A DNA stretch of 38,703 nucleotides from a virus. The DNA lies in the IMG/VR virus record IMGVR_UViG_3300022074_000130, positions 1-38,703 of that record; one strand, written 5' to 3'. Below are positions 28,658 through 37,551 of the stretch, piece after piece. Positions within the stretch are counted from its first letter, which is position 1. Each line of letters starts with the position of its first letter. Under the pieces are notes generated by a model. That model ran no database searches. It worked only from the letters and a program-made list of their open reading frames with translations, and was not told the origin of the DNA. Both the position numbers and the translations under genes were made by a program.

Positions 28658-30216
28658 AAAGTAAAGCTAGAGCATCAGCTAAACGAGTCATTAAAAAACA
28701 AGATGACAAGATTAAGAAAGCTACTAACGATTTACATAACGCTAAAAAAAGAAAAGAACGTATTCTAAAAACAGATGATGCGTTAAAAGGAAAAGACTCT
28801 GCAGTTTTAACAAAGGATGAAGTAGAACAGCTTCCGCCAAATGTACAAGAACATGTTGAAGATAATATAATCTTTCAACCAAACGAAGGGCCCCAGACAG
28901 AGTTCTTAGCAGCTTCAGAAAGAGAAGTGTTCTATGGTGGTGCAAGAGGTGGTGGTAAATCATACGCAATGTTGATAGACCCACTTCGTTATTGTGATAA
29001 AGGAAGTCATAGAGCGTTGTTAATTAGACGTTCAATGCCAGAACTTAGAGATATGATTAATCATTCTCAACGTTTATATGGTCAAGCATATCCTGGTGCT
29101 AAATGGAGAGAGCAAGAAAAAGAATGGCGATTCCCATCTGGTGCTAGAATTGAATTTGGTTACGCAGAAAATTTAACAGATGTTCTTCGTTACCAAGGTC
29201 AATCGTATACATGGATAGGTATAGATGAGTTACCTCAGTATCCTACTCCAGAGATTTACAATTTCTTACGTTCCTCCCTAAGAAGTGTAGACCCAGATAT
29301 ACCTGTGTTCATGAGAGCTACAGGCAATCCAGGTAACGTTGGCTCACAATGGGTTAAAGAAATGTTTGTTGACCCTGCAGAACCAAATTCTGCTTTTGAT
29401 GTAAACATAAGTACAATAGTAGGAAATAAATCTATAACAAGAAGATTTATACCTGCAAAGTTACAAGATAATCCATATCTAATGCAAACAGATGATTATC
29501 TAATTATGTTGTCATCATTACCAGAAGTACAACGTAAACAGTTTTTAGAAGGAGATTGGGGTGCATTTGAAAATTCAGCTTTTCCAGAATTTAGCATTCC
29601 TACTCATGTTGTTGAGCCTTTTAACATCCCCCGCAGTTGGCTCAGATTCAGAACGTGCGATTGGGGGTATTCATCTGCGGCTTGCGTTCTCTGGATTGCA
29701 GTGGACTTCGATAACAATTTCTGGGTATACAGAGAGTACTACACCCAAAGAGTTACGGCAGACGTTTTCGCAAAGCAAGTTCTTGAACGAGAACAAGGTG
29801 AATATATTAGATACGGAATCTTGGATTCTTCAACTTGGTCAAGACGAGGGGATGCTGGCCCTAGTATTGCAGAGACGATGATTAGAGAAGGTTGTAAATG
29901 GAGACCATCAGATAGGTCACCACGAAGCAGAGTAGCAGGTAAATTAGAATTACATAAGTTATTATCGAAAGATGAAAACACTGGGCAACCAAAACTAAAA
30001 GTATTTTCTAATTGTATAAATCTAATTAGAACATTACCAATGTTACCAATAGATAGAAACAATCCAGAAGATGTAGATACACATGCAGAAGACCATGCGT
30101 ATGATGCTCTTCGATACGGGGTGATGAGTAGAACTGTTCATCCAAAAAGTTATGAAGCAAACAGATATACAGAAAAAGAAAAGTTTAAACCCTCTGATAG
30201 AGTTTTTGGATACTAA
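28573..30216 (+). CDS. terL: Terminase large subunit
   Basis: A 547-residue packaging ATPase/nuclease. Walker A is GGARGGGKS (122-130), Walker B ends GIDEL (D218, E219), and the coupling motif includes ATGNPG (249-254). The RNaseH-like nuclease has CDWGY (D363), ILDSS (D418) and HAYDALRYG (D511). The first 95 residues are a Lys/Arg-rich, coiled extension that shares its first 85 bases with the upstream frame; a shorter protein starting further in is possible, but upstream coding text is continuous. It moves phage DNA through the portal encoded downstream. Confidence 0.95.
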   Translation: MADIEPPKPRKNLGRKRGVQQAPRVLSVESKARASAKRVIKKQDDKIKKATNDLHNAKKRKERILKTDDALKGKDSAVLTKDEVEQLPPNVQEHVEDNIIFQPNEGPQTEFLAASEREVFYGGARGGGKSYAMLIDPLRYCDKGSHRALLIRRSMPELRDMINHSQRLYGQAYPGAKWREQEKEWRFPSGARIEFGYAENLTDVLRYQGQSYTWIGIDELPQYPTPEIYNFLRSSLRSVDPDIPVFMRATGNPGNVGSQWVKEMFVDPAEPNSAFDVNISTIVGNKSITRRFIPAKLQDNPYLMQTDDYLIMLSSLPEVQRKQFLEGDWGAFENSAFPEFSIPTHVVEPFNIPRSWLRFRTCDWGYSSAACVLWIAVDFDNNFWVYREYYTQRVTADVFAKQVLEREQGEYIRYGILDSSTWSRRGDAGPSIAETMIREGCKWRPSDRSPRSRVAGKLELHKLLSKDENTGQPKLKVFSNCINLIRTLPMLPIDRNNPEDVDTHAEDHAYDALRYGVMSRTVHPKSYEANRYTEKEKFKPSDRVFGY

Positions 30217-30569
30217 TGCCTAAAGCAAAGTATTGCGATTGTGTTAGTACAATACCAAGTACAGTAAAGATAGGTTATAAAAATTATAAGCTAGAAGAAT
30301 GGAAACAAACTGTAGCTAGTGCAAATGAAGCACAAGGACAATTTTTTTCTAAAGAAGGTGTCATAGGATACACTTCTGATGAAGAAGGTGTTTCTCATGC
30401 TAATACTATATTGCATGAAATAATACATGGTATTATTTATCAATGGAATATAGATGTAGGAGAAAAAGAAGAAGCCATAGTTAATGGTATAACAAATGGT
30501 TTAACAACTGTTTTTGTAGATAATCCAGATTTAATGGGGTATCTTAAAAATAAAATTTTGGAGGAATAA
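30216..30569 (+). CDS. Small zincin metallopeptidase-like protein
   Basis: A 117-residue protein with HEIIH (67-71) inside the helix TILHEIIHGIIYQW, and a downstream EEAIVNGITNGL helix with E86 as a possible third ligand. This is the minimal zincin arrangement. Similar single-domain zincins sit between terminase and portal in related marine phages from memory. It may process a structural precursor such as scaffold. Coupled to terL by TAATG. Confidence 0.75.
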   Translation: MPKAKYCDCVSTIPSTVKIGYKNYKLEEWKQTVASANEAQGQFFSKEGVIGYTSDEEGVSHANTILHEIIHGIIYQWNIDVGEKEEAIVNGITNGLTTVFVDNPDLMGYLKNKILEE

Positions 30570-30767
30570 ATGCCAGAAGATGTAATGAAAAAATACAAAC
30601 AAGGTGAGCTTCCTGCTGATTATTCAAAAGATGCACCAGTAGGACAGAAAATTGACATGTCTATTCATGCCAATGACGAAACAAGACCAAATGATTTTCC
30701 TAAACAAGGAAAGAAAAATAAAGTAGACCCTGCTGTTTTTAGAATGGCAGATGAAAGAGATTACTAG
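30570..30767 (+). CDS. Small hydrophilic protein with a KYKQGEL module (65 aa)
   Basis: Starts directly after the previous stop with GGAGG upstream. The N terminus (EDVMKKYKQGELPADY) shares the Lys-Tyr-x-x-Gly-Glu-Leu module found three times in the next gene. The rest is polar and probably disordered. Likely a short virion-associated or assembly peptide; no family recognised. Confidence 0.65.
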   Translation: MPEDVMKKYKQGELPADYSKDAPVGQKIDMSIHANDETRPNDFPKQGKKNKVDPAVFRMADERDY

Positions 30768-30775
30768 GAGGAAAG

Positions 30776-31000
30776 ATGGAAACACCAATTAAAATGAAAA
30801 TGTATAAACAAGGTGAGATGTCAGAAGTAGCTGATGGTGCACCTGCAAAAGAAAAACCTCAAGCGGGAATGTTAAAAAAATATTCTCATGCAGAGCTTTC
30901 TAATGTGCCAGATACACCACCTGCAAAAGAAAAACCAGATGCAGGCATGTTAAGAAGATATACTCAAGGTGAATTATCAGACGCAAAAGAAGCAAAGTAA
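30776..31000 (+). CDS. Small protein made of three tandem modules (74 aa)
   Basis: AGGAGG precedes the ATG. Residues 7-16 (MKMYKQGEMS), 32-41 (MLKKYSHAEL) and 58-68 (MLRRYTQGELS) are copies of one module, separated by PAKEKPQAG (23-31) and PAKEKPDAG (49-57). A fourth copy starts the neighbouring gene. The period is 26 residues. Repeated short linear motifs suggest multivalent binding to one partner, perhaps the portal or capsid. Function unknown. Confidence 0.7.
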   Translation: METPIKMKMYKQGEMSEVADGAPAKEKPQAGMLKKYSHAELSNVPDTPPAKEKPDAGMLRRYTQGELSDAKEAK

Positions 31001-31003
31001 AAA

Positions 31004-33118
31004 ATGGTAACTAAACAGTCAGCTGATATTTTAGCTTTAAGCGACACTGACGAAGATAAACAACCAACATACGAAGTTGCAGGTTTAGCAGGTTTAATTA
31101 AAGGTAAATTTACTGAAGCCGAAGATGCTCGTAGGTTTGATGAAGAACGTTGGTTAAGAGCGTATCGTAACTATAGAGGAGTCTATGGTAATGATATGGC
31201 TTTTACAGAAAGTGAGAAGTCAAAAGTATTTGTTAAAATAACAAAGACTAAAGTTCTTGCAGCTTATGGTCAATTAATAGAAGTTCTATTCTCTAGTGGT
31301 AAATTTCCAGTAGGTGTAGAACCTACGCCTATACCAGAAAATATTGCTGAGTACGCACATATAGCAGAGCAAACTAAACAACCTAAACAACCAGACAGTC
31401 CGTATGGTTTTCCAGGTGATGGTAATGACTTTAAAAAAGGTTCAACGTTAAATAGTTTACTTAATGGTTTAGAAGAAAAGTATAGAGGTGGGAATTTTGT
31501 AGAAGGCCCTGCAACTAATGCTGCTAAAGAACCACAGATAAGCCCTGCTGAAGAAGCTTCTGCTAACATGGAGAAAATGATTCATGACCAGTTAGAAGAA
31601 TCTAGTGCAGTAAATGTTTTACGTCATGCTTTATTTGAAGCAGCTTTACTTGGTACAGGAGTTATTAAAGGGCCATTTACTTACGAACAATCAAGTCATA
31701 ACTGGGTTAAAAATCCAGAAACAGGCAAGAATGAATATAGCCCAAGAACAAAACTAGTACCAAGAATAGAATCAGTATCGTGTTGGGATTTCTATCCAGA
31801 CCCAGATGCTGTTACTATTGAAGATGCAGAATATGTAATTCAAAGACATGTATATACTCGTTCACAAATACGTGATTTAATAAACAGACCTTTTTTTAGA
31901 AAAGAAGCAATACGTTCTGCTCTAGATATGGGGCCTAATTATGAAGCTCGTGGCTATGAATCTTCTTTAAAAGATAGAGAAAGCACTAGTGAATACGATA
32001 AAAATAGATACGAGATATTAGAGTTTTGGGGTACATTAGATGCTGACCTTGCAATGGAAGCAGGTTTAGAACTAGAAGATGATATGGACGACATGGATGA
32101 AGTCCAAGTTAATTGTTGGGTATGTAATGGTGAAATAATACGATTAGTATTAAATCCATTTACTCCTACAAGATTACCTTATTTAGTTTGTCCATATGAA
32201 ATAAACCCATATCAATTTTTTGGTATTGGTATTCCAGAAAATATGGATGATGCACAAACAATTATGAATGGCCATGCAAGAATGGCTATTGATAATTTAG
32301 CACTTGCAGGTAATTTAGTATTTGATGTCGATGAGACAATGCTAGTACCTGGACAAGATATGAAAGTATTTCCTGGTAAAATATTTAGACGACAAAGTGG
32401 TATGCCAGGCCAAGCAATACATGGGGTTAAGTTTCCTAATACAGCAAATGAAAACTTAATGATGTTTGATAGGTTTAGGCAATTAGCTGATGAATCTACA
32501 GGCATTCCATCGTACTCTCATGGTACTACAGGAGTACAATCAACAACTAGAACTGCAGCAGGTATGTCCATGTTAATGGGTGCAGCAGCTCTAAGTATAA
32601 AAACAGTAATAAAAAATATTGATGATATGCTTCTAAGACCTTTAGGAGAAACTTTATTTTCATGGAACATGCAATTTAATGAAGATGCTCCAGAAATAAA
32701 AGGTGACTTACATGTTAAAGCAAGAGGCACAACATCACTGATGCAAAAAGAAGTAAGGTCACAAAGACTGATGACTTTCTTACAAGTTGCATCAAATCAG
32801 AATTTGGCTCCGTTTGTAAGATGGCATTCTATATTATCTGAGATTGCAAAGTCACTTGATATAGAACCAGAAAAATTAATAAACGACCCAGAGAAAGCGG
32901 CAATCTTTGCAAAAATAATGGGGATGGCAAATGGAAATCAACAGAATCAAAGCAATAATCAACAGCCCTCAATGGCCGATGATGGAGGAGCTCCTACAGG
33001 AGCGGATGCAGACGACATTACAGGCGTTGGCGGTGGCAACATCGGAGTTGGAGGTGTACCGACTCCAGGGGAAGATAGCTTCTCTGCAGGAACTGATGAA
33101 GATGAGGGAGCAGCTTAA
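31004..33118 (+). CDS. Portal protein
   Basis: A 704-residue podovirus-type portal. Recognisable parts are the early RWLRAYRNYRGVY, the YPDPDAVTIEDAEYVI strand-helix segment, FGIGIPENMDDAQTIMN (stem region) and ARMAIDNLALAGNLVFDVDE; the C-terminal 70 residues are Asn/Gln/Gly-rich and disordered. It forms the dodecameric DNA channel and anchors head to tail. The last 188 bases also encode another protein in a second frame. Its place between terminase and scaffold is the standard order. Confidence 0.85.
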   Translation: MVTKQSADILALSDTDEDKQPTYEVAGLAGLIKGKFTEAEDARRFDEERWLRAYRNYRGVYGNDMAFTESEKSKVFVKITKTKVLAAYGQLIEVLFSSGKFPVGVEPTPIPENIAEYAHIAEQTKQPKQPDSPYGFPGDGNDFKKGSTLNSLLNGLEEKYRGGNFVEGPATNAAKEPQISPAEEASANMEKMIHDQLEESSAVNVLRHALFEAALLGTGVIKGPFTYEQSSHNWVKNPETGKNEYSPRTKLVPRIESVSCWDFYPDPDAVTIEDAEYVIQRHVYTRSQIRDLINRPFFRKEAIRSALDMGPNYEARGYESSLKDRESTSEYDKNRYEILEFWGTLDADLAMEAGLELEDDMDDMDEVQVNCWVCNGEIIRLVLNPFTPTRLPYLVCPYEINPYQFFGIGIPENMDDAQTIMNGHARMAIDNLALAGNLVFDVDETMLVPGQDMKVFPGKIFRRQSGMPGQAIHGVKFPNTANENLMMFDRFRQLADESTGIPSYSHGTTGVQSTTRTAAGMSMLMGAAALSIKTVIKNIDDMLLRPLGETLFSWNMQFNEDAPEIKGDLHVKARGTTSLMQKEVRSQRLMTFLQVASNQNLAPFVRWHSILSEIAKSLDIEPEKLINDPEKAAIFAKIMGMANGNQQNQSNNQQPSMADDGGAPTGADADDITGVGGGNIGVGGVPTPGEDSFSAGTDEDEGAA

Positions 33119-33128
33119 GAGAAAATAA
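32931..33128 (+). CDS. Overlapping helical protein inside the portal gene end (65 aa)
   Basis: ATG at 32931, in a different frame from the portal. The product (MEINRIKAIINSPQWPMMEE, LLQERMQTTLQALAV, EVYRLQGKIASLQELMKMRE) looks like a well-formed two-helix protein, whereas the portal frame over the same DNA is low complexity. I recall similar proteins (NRIKxLLNSPxW) in marine podoviruses. The two stops are only ten bases apart. It may be a capsid-assembly or portal-partner protein. Confidence 0.7.
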   Translation: MEINRIKAIINSPQWPMMEELLQERMQTTLQALAVATSELEVYRLQGKIASLQELMKMREQLKRK

Positions 33129-33129
33129 T

Positions 33130-34395
33130 ATGTATTACAAGGGAAACACTATTGGATTAAATTATGACGCAGCTACAGGTAACTGGAGTTTTAGCAATGA
33201 ACCAAACGACTTTATAGACACTAACGCATTTAGTACAGCAGACCCAAAGTTTGACTATGTACCTCCGTCTAATACAACTCCAGATGAACCAGAGAATGAC
33301 CCTTGTCCACCAGGATATAAGTATGATAGCAGTTTAAAACAATGTGTTATTGACCCAGACTATCAAAATCCTTTTGCTGATGAACAAACACAAACTACAG
33401 GCGGTGGTGGTGATACTACTCCAGTAAGAATAGCAGGAACAGATAGAAACACTACAGATAACAATTTTATTGCTACTGATGATGAATACAATAACATGAG
33501 TGCAAGTGAGTTAATTGAAAACTATAAACAACGTGGTTTTGTTAAACTAAATGATAAAGGGCAATTAGTATTAGATTTAAACAGAGTCCAAAGAAAAGGT
33601 GGAGTGCTAGATGTCTTACTAGGTAGAATGGGTAAAGAACAAGTAGAAGGGCAAGCCTCTCTTGATAAAGTTGTTAATTACTTGGTTGATAAAAATATAG
33701 TAAATCGAGGTGATATATACGTAACTGATGAAAGAGGTGGCACTGGAAATTATACTTTTAATAGTCAAGTTATTATACCAACAATAGAAAAGTTTGAAGC
33801 AGATTATTATGGTATACCATACTCTGATGTTATAGCTCCAGGTTTTGGTAATAAAATATTTGGCACAAAAGAAAGTGTACAACAGTTTGATGATTTTATG
33901 GCTCAAAAATTAGCAGCATTTAGCACTGTTGCAAATAATGCTGTAAGTAATTACACTGAAGATAATTATCTAGCAGCTTCTGGTATAAAAGAACAAGAAG
34001 AAAAAGAAAAAGCACGAAAAGCAAAAGCTGACGCAGATAGAGCAGAAGCAGAAAAAGAAAGAAAACAACTTCAGCTTATTGAAGAACGAAAAGCTCAAGA
34101 AGAAAAAGAAGAGAGAAGAAGAAGACAAGAAGAGTTTGAAAAATCTGGTGGAGAAATAACAAAAAGAAGAAAAGAAGAAGAAAAAAGAAAATCAGATTTT
34201 GTAGAACAACAACAAGAAACACGAGGTAAATCTAAAAGTGAAGCTGAAAGAGATTATGTAAGGCAACAAGCAAAAAGTATAGCTGCTCAACAATCTCAGT
34301 TTAAAAAAGATACTGCAAGAACACCAAGCGGTAAAAGTTACACTCAATCAAAAATAGAACAGGCTGCTAGAACGGGTAGATATAGCGGATTTTAA
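33130..34395 (+). CDS. Hypothetical structural-region protein with long coiled coil (421 aa)
   Basis: The start lies one base after the previous stop. Residues 1-90 are polar with CPPGYKYDSSLKQC, a two-Cys loop. About 120-270 look folded (VQRKGGVLDVLLGRMGKEQ; VIIPTIEKFEADYYGIP). From about 285-355 there is a highly charged coiled coil (Glu/Lys/Arg/Ala), then a basic tail. Found between portal and scaffold, it is probably a virion or assembly protein. No family recognised. Confidence 0.75.
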   Translation: MYYKGNTIGLNYDAATGNWSFSNEPNDFIDTNAFSTADPKFDYVPPSNTTPDEPENDPCPPGYKYDSSLKQCVIDPDYQNPFADEQTQTTGGGGDTTPVRIAGTDRNTTDNNFIATDDEYNNMSASELIENYKQRGFVKLNDKGQLVLDLNRVQRKGGVLDVLLGRMGKEQVEGQASLDKVVNYLVDKNIVNRGDIYVTDERGGTGNYTFNSQVIIPTIEKFEADYYGIPYSDVIAPGFGNKIFGTKESVQQFDDFMAQKLAAFSTVANNAVSNYTEDNYLAASGIKEQEEKEKARKAKADADRAEAEKERKQLQLIEERKAQEEKEERRRRQEEFEKSGGEITKRRKEEEKRKSDFVEQQQETRGKSKSEAERDYVRQQAKSIAAQQSQFKKDTARTPSGKSYTQSKIEQAARTGRYSGF

Positions 34396-34409
34396 CATAG
34401 GAGAATAAT

Positions 34410-34823
34410 ATGGCAAATGGAATGATGAACGACCCAAACGCTCCAATGGGAGGCCAACCTCCTATGGGAGAAGCACCTATGGGTGCACAACCAGAAATGG
34501 GTGCAGTAGATGATGCTGTGCTCGATATGCATTTAACAGAGGATGTTAAAAAGGCATTACAATCAAAAGGTGTAGACGTAAGTGCTGTACAAGATAGAGG
34601 CCCGAAAGAGCCTGTTATTGTTATACCTGTTTCAGTAATTGTAAACAGATATCAAGCAGGTACACCAGAAGAATCAATGAAACAATTTGTGCAAGACATG
34701 ACGGCTAACGCTCAACCGCCTGCTGCACCACAACCAGTTTCTGCTCCGTCACCGATGGCAGCAGAAGCTCCTAATCAAGAAGGACTAGGAGCACCAATGA
34801 ATAGGCCACCTATGACTGCATAG
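34410..34823 (+). CDS. Met/Pro/Gly-rich hypothetical protein (137 aa)
   Basis: AGGAG precedes the ATG. Residues 1-32 are Met/Pro/Gly repeats (APMGGQPPMGEAPMGAQ), 35-100 form a small folded part (DMHLTEDVKKALQSKGVDV; EPVIVIPVSVIVNRYQAG), the remainder is Pro/Ala/Gln-rich. It lies between portal and scaffold and may be an assembly factor. No family recognised. A gene-free gap of 62 bases follows. Confidence 0.7.
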   Translation: MANGMMNDPNAPMGGQPPMGEAPMGAQPEMGAVDDAVLDMHLTEDVKKALQSKGVDVSAVQDRGPKEPVIVIPVSVIVNRYQAGTPEESMKQFVQDMTANAQPPAAPQPVSAPSPMAAEAPNQEGLGAPMNRPPMTA

Positions 34824-34885
34824 TCATAGCCCCAAAGCGACTCTAGGCCACCTGTTTTCCAACAGCACCAATAAAGGAGAATAAA

Positions 34886-35722
34886 ATGGAAGAAAATAAA
34901 CAAGAAGAGATTCAAGAGGAATCTCAACAAGAGGCTTTTCTCGAGCCTGTTCCTTATAAACGTAAAGTTACTAAGGAAGAAGCAGAGGACACAGCTACCG
35001 TTTCAGAGGACACTTCTTCAGAAGAAGAAGCCACTCCAAAGGAAGAACGCCCTGTCAACGCTGAAGAGAAAGTGTTTAAGAAACGTTATGACGACCTTAA
35101 ACGACATTACGATTCTACAGTCAATAAGCATAAAGACGATGTTGAAAAGTTAAGACTTCAGTTACAAGAAAATGCTGACAAGATTAACTTGCCAAAAACA
35201 AAAGAAGAAGTAGATGCATGGAGACAAAAGTATCCAGATGTTTATGATATTATCGAAACTATCGCTTACACTAAAGCAGATGAAAAAGCTAAGAAGGTTG
35301 AAAGCAATCTTAAAGAATTAGAGAGCCAACAAATGGCCGTTCAAAAAGATAAAGCAGAAGTAGAACTATCAAAGCTACATCCAGATTTTAGTGAAATAAG
35401 AGAAGACGATAAATTTCATGAATGGGTATCGAAACAAGACTCTACTATTCAAGGTTGGTTGTATGAAAATACTACCAATGCAAAATTAGCAGCAAGAGCT
35501 ATAGACTTATACAAAATGGATACAGGATATGGTAAAAAGAAAACTGCTAAATCGTTAGAGGCATCTAAATCTGTTACATCAACTAGTAAACGTGAAGTAG
35601 ATACTTCAAACAAAAAAATGTGGAAGATTAGCGAGATAGCTAAAATGAAACCACATCAATTTGCAAAGTATGAAAAAGATATCGACTTAGCTAGAAAGGA
35701 AGGTAGAATTGTCAATGGTTAA
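34886..35722 (+). CDS. Capsid scaffolding protein
   Basis: A 278-residue, strongly charged protein with AAGGAG before its start. Residues 1-65 are acidic and disordered; 68-180 form a long coiled coil (KKRYDDLKRHYDSTVNKHKD, later ESNLKELESQQMAVQKDK); the C terminus is basic (KMKPHQFAKYEKDIDLARKE). Acidic N terminus, helical rod and basic coat-binding tail directly before the major capsid gene are the usual scaffold signature. Confidence 0.85.
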   Translation: MEENKQEEIQEESQQEAFLEPVPYKRKVTKEEAEDTATVSEDTSSEEEATPKEERPVNAEEKVFKKRYDDLKRHYDSTVNKHKDDVEKLRLQLQENADKINLPKTKEEVDAWRQKYPDVYDIIETIAYTKADEKAKKVESNLKELESQQMAVQKDKAEVELSKLHPDFSEIREDDKFHEWVSKQDSTIQGWLYENTTNAKLAARAIDLYKMDTGYGKKKTAKSLEASKSVTSTSKREVDTSNKKMWKISEIAKMKPHQFAKYEKDIDLARKEGRIVNG

Positions 35723-35748
35723 TCTTTAACTGTCTATAGGAGGACAAC

Positions 35749-36648
35749 ATGGCAATATCAAAAGCGGCAGGTTATGATAACCTACCTTCGGGTAATTTTT
35801 TACCTATTATTTATAGTCAAAAAGTCCAAAAGTTCTTTAGAACTGCATCAGTAGTAGAAGATATTACTAATACTGACTATGCAGGAGAGATTGAAAATTT
35901 CGGAGATACAGTTAACATTATCAAAGAGCCAACAATCACAGTAAGCTCATACACAAGAGGTGGACAAATCAACATCCAAAATTTGGCTGATGACCAACTC
36001 CAACTTACTGTAGACCAGGCTAATGCATTTGCATTTAAAGTTGACGATATCGAAGAAAGACAATCTCATATTAACTTTGAGGCTTTGGCTACTTCTTCTG
36101 GAGCATACGCTCTAAAAGATTCATACGATGAAAACGTAATTGCAGCAATGTTTTCGGGTGCAGGCACCACTGTAGGTTCAGATGGTTCTGGAACTGACAC
36201 AGGTTTCGGTTCTTCAGAAACTGACCCAACAGATATTTTAGCAAACTCTGCTAAAAGATTACATGCAGCAGACGTACCAACAGATAACAGATGGTTCTTA
36301 GGAACTCCAGAGTTTTACGAACAGCTTGGACAAGCTAGTGCAAAACTAATGGATGCGTCTGTTACTGGTGACGGAACTTCACCATTGAGAAATGGTAACG
36401 TCATGGACGGTCAAGTTAATGGTTTTAGACTATATATGACCAATAACTTTGCGGCATCATCAACTTCTAACTATTTTAAAGTAATGTTTGGACACATGTC
36501 TTCAACAGCTACTGCAAATCAAATTGCAAAAACTGAAGTAGTTAGAGACCCAGATTCATTTGCGGACATCGTAAGAGGTTTGCATATATTTGGAAGAAAA
36601 GTACTTCGTACGGAAGCACTTTTTGCAAGACATTTATTAATTGATTAA
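35749..36648 (+). CDS. Major capsid protein
   Basis: A 299-residue protein with a very strong AGGAGG site. AISKAAGYDNLPSGNFLP, then YSQKVQKFFRTASVVEDITN, GDTVNIIKEPTITVSSYTRG and a helical DYxE-rich region (FKVDDIEERQSHINFEALAT) are typical of HK97-fold phage coat proteins, and the C-terminal half has FLGTPEFYEQLGQA and NGFRLYMTNNF. Position after the scaffold and before a terminator fits. About 415 copies would be expected in a T=7 shell, if it forms one. Confidence 0.9.
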   Translation: MAISKAAGYDNLPSGNFLPIIYSQKVQKFFRTASVVEDITNTDYAGEIENFGDTVNIIKEPTITVSSYTRGGQINIQNLADDQLQLTVDQANAFAFKVDDIEERQSHINFEALATSSGAYALKDSYDENVIAAMFSGAGTTVGSDGSGTDTGFGSSETDPTDILANSAKRLHAADVPTDNRWFLGTPEFYEQLGQASAKLMDASVTGDGTSPLRNGNVMDGQVNGFRLYMTNNFAASSTSNYFKVMFGHMSSTATANQIAKTEVVRDPDSFADIVRGLHIFGRKVLRTEALFARHLLID

Positions 36649-36663
36649 TAGGAGGGTATACAA

Positions 36664-37098
36664 ATGGCAACAGTAAGTAAAGTAACTGGTGGAACTAGTG
36701 GGCATCCTTCTACAAGAAGGAAACCATATTATGTGGAAAACACAATCGACAATTCTTTGTTTGACCCTGCAAGTGGGGATGTAATTCAAGCATTGAATAT
36801 TCCTGCAGAGACTATGATTCTTAATGCAGGTTTAGAAGTATTAACTGCGGCTTCTTCATCAGTAACCTTTGATTTAGGTGATGGTGATGACCCAGATAGA
36901 TACGTTGATGGTGACACAAATGCAACTGGACATGCGGCTCCTGTAGCTCATGCATCTAACTCTGGTCATGTGTACGGCTCTGCTGATACACTTGATGTAA
37001 CAACAGGTGGTGCACAAGATACTGCAGGTAAGATTCGTGTCTATGCAATTATGTGTGATGTTAGCGGTTCAGATGAAACTGCTTCAAACACTTCATAA
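36664..37098 (+). CDS. Second capsid or head-decoration protein
   Basis: A 144-residue beta-rich protein with a GGAGG site. It has an early basic part (GHPSTRRKPYYVE), strands around AETMILNAGLEVLTAASSS, VTFDLGDGDDPDRYV and AGKIRVYAIMCDV, and many small polar residues. Small all-beta proteins encoded right after the major capsid protein and before the terminator are often decoration or stabilising proteins, which is the inference here. Confidence 0.6.
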   Translation: MATVSKVTGGTSGHPSTRRKPYYVENTIDNSLFDPASGDVIQALNIPAETMILNAGLEVLTAASSSVTFDLGDGDDPDRYVDGDTNATGHAAPVAHASNSGHVYGSADTLDVTTGGAQDTAGKIRVYAIMCDVSGSDETASNTS

Positions 37099-37105
37099 TT
37101 ATAAT

Positions 37106-37134
37106 GGGGGCGTTTTAGCCCCCTTTACTTTTTG
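37106..37134 (+). terminator. Rho-independent terminator after the capsid genes
   Basis: GGGGGC (37106-37111) pairs with GCCCCC (37118-37123) around GTTTTA, then TTTACTTTTT. The operon continues with tail genes beyond it, so it probably acts as a partial terminator that keeps capsid messages in excess. Confidence 0.9.
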
Positions 37135-37145
37135 TAAGGAATATA

Positions 37146-37319
37146 ATGACTAAATGGAATATGACAGAAGGGCAAACTACTACTGATAATAAAGTAATAG
37201 CTACTGGAGAAATAATTACGCCTTTCTATGAAGATACAAATATAACAGAATTAGAAAAAAGAATAAATAATTTAGAAAAAAAATTAGATACAATAATAAA
37301 TTTATTAAAAAATGATTAA
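37146..37319 (+). CDS. Small protein with C-terminal coiled coil (57 aa)
   Basis: ATG at 37146 after AAGGA. The N-terminal half is polar (TKWNMTEGQTTTDNKVIA), the C-terminal half a clear heptad coiled coil (ITELEKRINNLEKKLDTIIN). It overlaps the next gene by eight bases. Probably an oligomerising tail- or head-completion accessory; no family recognised. Confidence 0.7.
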   Translation: MTKWNMTEGQTTTDNKVIATGEIITPFYEDTNITELEKRINNLEKKLDTIINLLKND

Positions 37320-37551
37320 AGTAGCTATGGCGATAATAATAACGTCAATGCCAAACTGGCCCTCAGTAAAATATCAAGGGTATTTATATCCAGACATGGA
37401 TACATGTTTATCATCTACTCAATTATATGTAGAACAATTTAGAGCGTACGCTGATAGTCAAGGAGATTATGATGCTTACTTTGATTCTATATGTTTTGAG
37501 GTTGATTCATATCCAATAGAAGGATTTAACAATTTAGAATTAGGAATATAA
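37312..37551 (+). CDS. Small hypothetical protein (79 aa)
   Basis: A short hydrophobic start (IKVAMAIIITSMP) is followed by an aromatic, Tyr/Asp-rich chain with two widely spaced cysteines (DTCLSS and SICFEV). The N terminus could be a weak signal anchor. It overlaps neighbours by 8 bases and by TAATG. Cysteine spacing and secretion-like start would allow one disulfide. No family recognised. Confidence 0.65.
   Translation: MIKVAMAIIITSMPNWPSVKYQGYLYPDMDTCLSSTQLYVEQFRAYADSQGDYDAYFDSICFEVDSYPIEGFNNLELGI

Noticed and set aside
29561-29881. Plus-strand 106-residue frame inside terL
   Set aside because: Overlaps the terminase nuclease domain, where both sequence and motifs are constrained in the terL frame; no start signal.
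31270-31569. Minus-strand 99-residue frame inside the portal gene
   Set aside because: Antisense of conserved portal sequence, with no minus-strand neighbours or promoter.
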